A DNA stretch of 64,000 nt from Novosphingobium mangrovisedimenti (GTDB lineage: Bacteria; Pseudomonadota; Alphaproteobacteria; Sphingomonadales; Sphingomonadaceae): contig NZ_JANZXA010000011.1 of NCBI RefSeq assembly GCF_025153475.1, forward strand, positions 62,001-126,000, given 5' to 3'. Shown here piece after piece: positions 63,665 through 64,000 of this stretch. A model generated the notes under the pieces. It saw only the letters and a program-made list of their open reading frames with translations. It searched no databases and was not told the origin of the DNA. The number at the start of each line of letters is the position of its first letter. Positions within the stretch are counted from its first letter, which is position 1. A program made the translations under genes and the position numbers.

Positions 63665-64000
63665 ATCCGCGCGAGAAGACCGCGCGCCGCTTCGACGACG
63701 GGACCAAGACGTTCGAGAGGGCCGATGCCCGCGTATGCCTTGGCCGTTTCCGGGACTTCCAGTCCGATCGTCACGCCTTGCGGCAGCGCCTTCAGGAAAT
63801 CGGCGAGTGGCAGGTCGCCGGCGCCGGGCGCAAGCCGCTCTTCGCGTGCCTCAAGGCCATAGTCGTCAGTCCTTGCGGGCATCGGCACATCGCAGATCTG
63901 CACATGCCCGATCTTCGCGGGATCGGCCACAGCCAGCTCCGCCACGGTGCTGCCGCCACGAAAGAAATGCATGGCATCGACCAGAACCTGTGCGTTGGCA
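63661..64000 (-). CDS. sugar phosphate isomerase/epimerase-like protein (N-terminal part beyond window)
   Basis: The visible C-terminal 112 residues belong to the xylose-isomerase-like TIM-barrel superfamily. They include QVLVDAMHFFRGG (metal-ligand region), KIGHVQICDVP, AREERLAPGAGDLPLADFLKAL and GLEVPET. The frame remains open to the right edge, so the N-terminus and start are outside the window. Substrate is unknown. The 3' end overlaps thiE by 4 bases in convergent orientation. Confidence 0.8.
   Translation of the reverse strand, partial: ANAQVLVDAMHFFRGGSTVAELAVADPAKIGHVQICDVPMPARTDDYGLEAREERLAPGAGDLPLADFLKALPQGVTIGLEVPETAKAYAGIGPLERLGPVVEAARGLLARI

Overview
The window is a gene-dense, high-GC chromosomal segment with bacterial core genes on both strands. 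Protein similarity, gene order and regulatory motifs point to an alphaproteobacterium of the order Sphingomonadales, most likely close to Novosphingobium. Supporting signs are a DivL-type kinase with tyrosine at the phospho-acceptor site, a TTAA-N7-TTAA (CtrA-type) box, a GGAAC-N17-CGTT (EcfG-type) promoter, the AmgK/MurU cell-wall recycling pair, alphaproteobacterial AddAB, a zapA-6S RNA-fau locus and a DUF2842 protein. There is no insertion sequence, prophage, CRISPR array, toxin-antitoxin pair or recognisable defence island; this is mainly ordinary core chromosome.

Layout. 0-4.3 kb: aroK-aroB (the latter cut by the left edge), divergent from a small membrane protein, a large exported protein of unknown function and xerD. 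4.3-5.6 kb: two Flp pilin genes and mutT, with a CtrA-type box between them. 5.6-13.6 kb: duplicated tRNA-Arg(ACG), a ClC channel, an exported repeat protein, a phospholipase D-family enzyme coupled to folE, a polytopic membrane protein, an SDR resembling dihydropteridine reductase, and a peroxiredoxin.

13.7-26.8 kb: one long plus-strand run ahcY-divL-tsaE-amgK-murU-addB-addA-trxA. From divL to addA every gene overlaps the next by 4-8 bases, so cell-cycle signalling, tRNA modification, peptidoglycan recycling and recombination are translationally linked. 27-36.7 kb: a sulfotransferase in locally AT-rich DNA, an inositol-phosphatase-like gene, a GST, argJ, secA with an elaborate 3' hairpin, an orphan anchored protein with a long Ala/Pro linker, tRNA-Asn and nadK.

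36.7-54.7 kb: an EAL protein with a degenerate GGDEF domain, mfd, an orphan EnvZ-like kinase, sdhE, recG, a TonB-dependent receptor, tRNA-Pro, thyA, the branched-chain 2-oxoacid dehydrogenase E1a-E1b-E2 cluster (no E3), a small exported protein and duplicated tRNA-Asp. 54.7-64 kb: DUF2842, fau, 6S RNA, zapA and a 57-residue coiled-coil ORF, then the sugar-phosphate run tkt-gap-pgk-fba, a small gene behind an EcfG-type promoter, a lipoprotein, thiE and a truncated sugar-phosphate isomerase/epimerase-like gene.

I did not find a clearly new multi-gene system. The observations most worth following are regulatory or atypical-protein ones: DivL together with a CtrA box at pilin genes, an EcfG promoter for an unknown protein, a DHPR-like SDR near folE, the secA 3' structure, and the orphan protein downstream of secA. 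Several start codons (ClC channel, membrane protein near 10.8 kb, kinase near 41.7 kb, fau, DUF2842) are judgement calls and are flagged.
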